Source: Euryarchaeota archaeon UBA52 (GTDB taxonomy: Archaea > Thermoplasmatota > Poseidoniia > Poseidoniales > Thalassarchaeaceae). Taken from it: 14,566 nucleotides of DNA. The translations under genes were made by a program, and so were the position numbers. The notes beneath the pieces were generated by a model. That model was given only the letters and a program-made list of their open reading frames with translations, searched no databases and had not been told where the DNA came from. Shown piece after piece: positions 12,311 through 14,566 of the stretch. The stretch spans positions 1 through 14,566 of the forward strand of contig DAVB01000049.1 in assembly GCA_002505455.1 (NCBI GenBank). Direction: 5' to 3'. Every line of letters starts with the position of its first letter. The first letter of the stretch is position 1.

Positions 12311-12814
12311 ATGTTCCGTGATGCCATGGAACGATTCGGATCCGTCGATGAGATAGTCGACATGTACGCTGTCGAGGCCTCATCCCTCAAAAGCAAGGTG
12401 TACATCGGTCTTGGGAGCGTATTCGTCATATTCGCCATAATTGGGATATGGATACCCGGATGGCCAACAGTATCCTGGGCCGTTCCCGCCGCATTCCTCT
12501 TTTCACTGTCCAGCAAACGCCTCTTTCGATGGTCTCTGACAAATCGGTTCTTCGGCCCTGTGATATTCGACTACTACGCCTCGGGGAAGACGATTCCGAG
12601 ACATGCAAAATATGGGATCGCGCTCATGATCTCACTCATGACCATTCTTTCCACTTACGGCGTTTGGGCGATTTCAACAAGGGGGGACGGGACACTCCTC
12701 GACCCTTCGACGTGGAATGGGGCCGATCCTGGATATGGGTCCGCAGCTATCCTCGCTGCCGGTATCATCGGCATATGGTACGTTTCTGCTAGGGTAAAGA
12801 CGAGAGCCGATTGA
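12311..12814 (+). CDS. DUF454/YbaN-type small integral membrane protein
   Basis: A 167-residue membrane protein. Residues about 30-50 (VYIGLGSVFVIFAIIGIWIPG) are the first membrane segment and end in the GIWIPGWPT signature close to the family's G-[IL]-xLPxLPT. A second hydrophobic segment covers about 53-68, followed by SSKRLFRW and the short re-entry FGPVIFDYYASGKTIPRHAK (81-100), which matches the conserved loop of DUF454. Two further segments lie at about 101-122 and 143-160; the classic family has fewer, so the C-terminal pair and the DPSTWNGADPGYG loop are an extension. The molecular function of the family is unknown. ATG 12311 has no SD and shares a short divergent promoter region with purN. 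Confidence 0.8.
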   Translation: MFRDAMERFGSVDEIVDMYAVEASSLKSKVYIGLGSVFVIFAIIGIWIPGWPTVSWAVPAAFLFSLSSKRLFRWSLTNRFFGPVIFDYYASGKTIPRHAKYGIALMISLMTILSTYGVWAISTRGDGTLLDPSTWNGADPGYGSAAILAAGIIGIWYVSARVKTRAD

Positions 12815-12828
12815 GCTCAATGCCCTGT

Positions 12829-13857
12829 TCATGCATTCTTTGAGTGCTGACTCACGAAGTCCCAGACCAGATGGCTGGACTCCACCAATCCCTGGGTGCC
12901 GATGAATATCTCGCCAAGCGCCGTTCCGTCATCGACGTCTTTCGAGTACGGGTTGTGCTGCGCCGCGTATATCGTCATGAGTCGAACTGAAGCATTGCCC
13001 TCGCAATCGTCGAAGCCCTGGATAGAGTAAAGGGCATTCAGCTCGAAGGTCTCCACTGGGCCGGAGCATCCGTTGTGGGTCCCCCACTCGTACATATTCT
13101 CGATGGCGCCGGTGTCATACGCCTCCGGGTCGGTCCACATCTCCTCGTTGAAGGGGACGCTAAACGCAGTGGTCTCGTAGAGAACGACCTGGTCGAGGAA
13201 ACCGTGCACCTCCATGACCGGGATAGGGGCGTAATCATCCACATGGTCCGTGATGAGGTAGAACGCCATGCACCCGACAGCGGCGAAGACGTGACTCGAC
13301 TCCATGGCCAGCCTCTGCGCCATCGCGCACCCGTTCGACCACCCGGAGGCGTAGATCCGGTCTGCATCGACGTTGTGCATCTCCATGGAGAGGTTGACCA
13401 CCCTCTCGATGAAACCGACGTCGTCGACGTCGTCGCGAGCCGAGTGCGCGCAGCATAATCCGGCGTTCCAGGCCTGATTCTCCTCCAGGTCCCATTCCAT
13501 GTTGTATCCCGACACCCCGTCGGGATAGACCACGATCGCACCCTCCTCGTCTGCGATGTCATTGAACGAGGAGAGGGCCCTGTGGACCGTGGAGTCGGAG
13601 GCGTACCCGTGCATGTCGATGATCAGCGGGACGGCCACCTCGGGATCGAGGTCCTCAGGCACGTGGGTCTGCCAGCATCTCGTCAGGTTGTCGTGATCGA
13701 TGCAGGTGTAGATGCCATCCACAGTATACGGGATAGAGGGGCCCCCCGAACCGTCCCCGTCACCACCCTCACCGGACGGATTACCGTCCCCGAAGCAGCC
13801 CGCCAATACGTTGCAAACGAGGATGGCGAGGATTAGGCCCGCCACCGCCCTGCGCAT
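12829..13857 (-). CDS. Secreted lipoprotein esterase (LpqC / polyhydroxybutyrate depolymerase / feruloyl esterase-like)
   Basis: A 342-residue alpha/beta hydrolase exported as a lipoprotein. The N-terminal signal MRRAVAGLILAILVCNVLAGC ends in lipobox L18-A19-G20-C21. A Gly/Asp/Ser-rich linker (22-40) follows, then the catalytic domain. The oxyanion segment is MHGYASDST (82-90), the nucleophile S174 sits in GWSNG (172-176), the acid is D222 in HGFLDQ, and the likely base is H301 in AAQHNPYS; the end SSHLVWDFVSQH (327-338) matches the family's C-terminal helix. The family hydrolyses short-chain or aromatic esters and polyesters outside the cell. There are several cysteines (52, 61, 135, 136, 177, 196, 264, 285), so disulfides are likely. 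G+C and third-position bias are clearly higher than in genes left of 12,815. It may therefore be acquired, or mark a composition change. Confidence 0.9.
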   Translation of the reverse strand: MRRAVAGLILAILVCNVLAGCFGDGNPSGEGGDGDGSGGPSIPYTVDGIYTCIDHDNLTRCWQTHVPEDLDPEVAVPLIIDMHGYASDSTVHRALSSFNDIADEEGAIVVYPDGVSGYNMEWDLEENQAWNAGLCCAHSARDDVDDVGFIERVVNLSMEMHNVDADRIYASGWSNGCAMAQRLAMESSHVFAAVGCMAFYLITDHVDDYAPIPVMEVHGFLDQVVLYETTAFSVPFNEEMWTDPEAYDTGAIENMYEWGTHNGCSGPVETFELNALYSIQGFDDCEGNASVRLMTIYAAQHNPYSKDVDDGTALGEIFIGTQGLVESSHLVWDFVSQHSKNA

Positions 13858-14034
13858 GACCGGCCAGCAGCCGCTCAGGCTTCAAACCCTCCTCGGGTCC
13901 CGGCGCCTGCATCAAGTTCAAGCCCGACAACGCCCCGTGGATAGCCTGATGGCCTAGGCTCGAGGCCTGTTGTGGCAGTATCTGGCATGACGCCATACTC
14001 AAGATGAATAACTAGGAGATGCCGCACCCCCCTC
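13858..14034. other. Divergent intergenic region between lipoprotein esterase and cspA
   Basis: These 177 bases are upstream of both genes. Near 13961-13977 GGCCT...AGGCC can pair around a seven-base loop, and AGCCT...AGGCT just to the left competes with it. On the minus strand a weak AGGGTTTGAAGCC about 25 bases before the esterase ATG is a possible promoter element. No tRNA or small ORF is convincing. Confidence 0.35.
14005..14013 (+). promoter_or_regulatory. TATA-like box for cspA
   Basis: GAATAACTA centred about 26 bases before ATG 14035, which has no SD near it. This spacing predicts a leaderless transcript starting at or next to the ATG. It stands out as A/T-rich in an otherwise G/C-rich region. 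Confidence 0.5.
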
Positions 14035-14226
14035 ATGGAGCAAGGAACTGTGAAGTGGTTCAATCAGAAGAAAGGGTACGGGTTCATCGAGCGCGAGGGG
14101 GCGGAGGACCTCTTCGTGCACATATCCGAGGTGGACGGCCAGATACGCGACGGCGACGCCGTCGAGTTCGAGGTCGCCGAGGGCCCCAAGGGCCCTAACG
14201 CCGTCAAGGTCAGCAAGACCGAGTGA
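14035..14226 (+). CDS. cspA: Cold-shock domain protein (CspA family)
   Basis: A 63-residue single cold-shock domain, an OB-fold that binds single-stranded RNA and DNA and melts RNA secondary structure. It opens GTVKWFNQKKGYGFI, with the RNP1 motif KGYGFI at 14-19 and the RNP2-like DLFVHIS at 25-31, and ends in the usual PKGPNAVKV. Full length; the start is fixed by the conserved N-terminus (MEQGTVKWFN). There is no SD; a TATA-like box at leaderless distance precedes it. Codons are strongly G/C-ending. The stop is one base from the stop of the convergent metallo-beta-lactamase-fold gene. Confidence 0.97.
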   Translation: MEQGTVKWFNQKKGYGFIEREGAEDLFVHISEVDGQIRDGDAVEFEVAEGPKGPNAVKVSKTE

Positions 14227-14227
14227 A

Positions 14228-14566
14228 TCAGCCAAGCTCCGGCGAGTTCAGCGCGTAGTTGTGCTCCAGGGCCTCAGCGACGCTCACCCAGTCAGGGGTG
14301 CTCCCGTCCACCCAGTCGTAGCGGTGCCCGGGTATCATACGCCAGTCCCCCGGCAGGCTCTCGAGGATCTCCCTCCCCCTCCTGATGCTGTCCCACTGCG
14401 CCTGCGGATTAGATCCGGGAAGGTCGACGCGCCCCATCCCGTTCGTGAACAGGAGGTCGCCAGCGTGGAACACCTCGTGCCCATGGAGCGTGACATGGCC
14501 CGGGGCGTGGCCGGGGGTGTGGGTCACAGTGAGGCGGATCCCCCCGGCCGACCACTCCACGCTCTC
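14228..14566 (-). CDS. Metallo-beta-lactamase-fold hydrolase (glyoxalase II-like), 5' end outside window
   Basis: The visible 112 C-terminal residues belong to an MBL-fold zinc hydrolase whose reading frame stays open to the right edge, so the N-terminal part with the HxHxDH motif is missing. Seen are HTPGHAPGHV with a zinc-binding His, the bridging Asp in HAGDLLF, GRVDLPGSNPQAQWDSI (typical of the glyoxalase II/MBL hydrolase group), and the last zinc His in MIPGHRYDWVDGST, ending in the family's EALEHNYAL tail. These enzymes hydrolyse thioesters or similar bonds; the substrate is not known. The GTG at 14560 is probably an internal valine, not a start. Codons are G/C-rich like the two preceding genes. 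Confidence 0.9.
   Translation of the reverse strand, partial: ESVEWSAGGIRLTVTHTPGHAPGHVTLHGHEVFHAGDLLFTNGMGRVDLPGSNPQAQWDSIRRGREILESLPGDWRMIPGHRYDWVDGSTPDWVSVAEALEHNYALNSPELG

Noticed and set aside
13404..13442. GTCGTCGAC tandem-like repeat
   Set aside because: Explained by the coding of an acidic DDVDDV stretch in the esterase; too short and imperfect to be a repeat element.
13038..13562. 174-residue minus-strand ORF and the 127-residue plus-strand ORF opposite
   Set aside because: Shadow frames of the lipoprotein esterase kept open by high G+C; Arg/Thr/Ser-rich low-complexity composition and no start signals.
13858..14034. tRNA or terminator in the esterase-cspA gap
   Set aside because: A TTCAAGC segment near 13917 resembles a T-loop but its flanks do not pair and no acceptor or anticodon arm can be built; the GGCCT/AGGCC stem has no U-tract.
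1..14566. CRISPR array, IS element, phage or defence genes
   Set aside because: No spaced direct repeats, transposase, integrase or toxin/nuclease motifs were seen on either strand.

Overview
The window is most likely archaeal chromosome, probably from an uncultured marine Thermoplasmatota/Euryarchaeota lineage of the Marine Group II (Poseidoniia) type. The main evidence is an archaeal DnaG-type TOPRIM protein with the GQTEGLLG signature, a small self-cleaving SpeD, a deoxyhypusine-synthase-family gene, a short enolase, and TATA-like boxes 24-28 bases upstream of genes that lack a Shine-Dalgarno sequence (SD). The taxon name is inference. Genes are densely packed and no gap exceeds about 240 bases. 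I saw no tRNA, rRNA, CRISPR array, IS element or phage gene.

Layout. (1) 127-3172, plus strand: class I/II aminotransferase, NUDIX hydrolase, SpeD and a deoxyhypusine synthase-like enzyme form a compact unit with overlaps or short SD-containing gaps. SpeD and DHS point to polyamine metabolism. (2) 9604-3180, minus strand: a candidate 45-residue Cys-containing peptide, archaeal DnaG, a membrane-anchored TPR protein, a CxxC redoxin, a SAM methyltransferase and enolase, all codirectional. (3) 9701-11623, plus strand: a TerB-like helical protein, a helical protein of unknown function, a 69-residue small protein and a MobA-like nucleotidyltransferase. The last runs tail-to-tail into purN and overlaps it. 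(4) 12247-11585 minus (purN) and 12311-12814 plus (DUF454 membrane protein) diverge. (5) 12829-14566: a secreted lipoprotein esterase, a cold-shock protein and the end of a metallo-beta-lactamase-fold hydrolase.

Region 5 has visibly higher G+C (about 60% or more, with strong G/C preference at third codon positions) than the rest (about 47-50% in the lines I counted). This suggests a genomic island, a transfer or an assembly join close to 12,815-12,828.

Translation signals fall into two classes. Genes at the head of a transcript (aminotransferase, enolase, TerB-like, DUF454, cspA) have no SD and sometimes a TATA-like box at leaderless spacing. Most internal genes (speD, DHS, 10176, 10843, mobA-like, methyltransferase) have clear SDs. 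DnaG has a strong SD, which implies a real leader or an upstream cistron and is one reason the 45-residue ORF before it deserves attention.

The items most worth follow-up are the SpeD plus bacterial-type DHS-like pair, the small ORF with clustered hairpins before dnaG, the uncharacterised TerB-like/helical/small-protein cassette beside a MobA-like enzyme, and the composition break near 12.82 kb.
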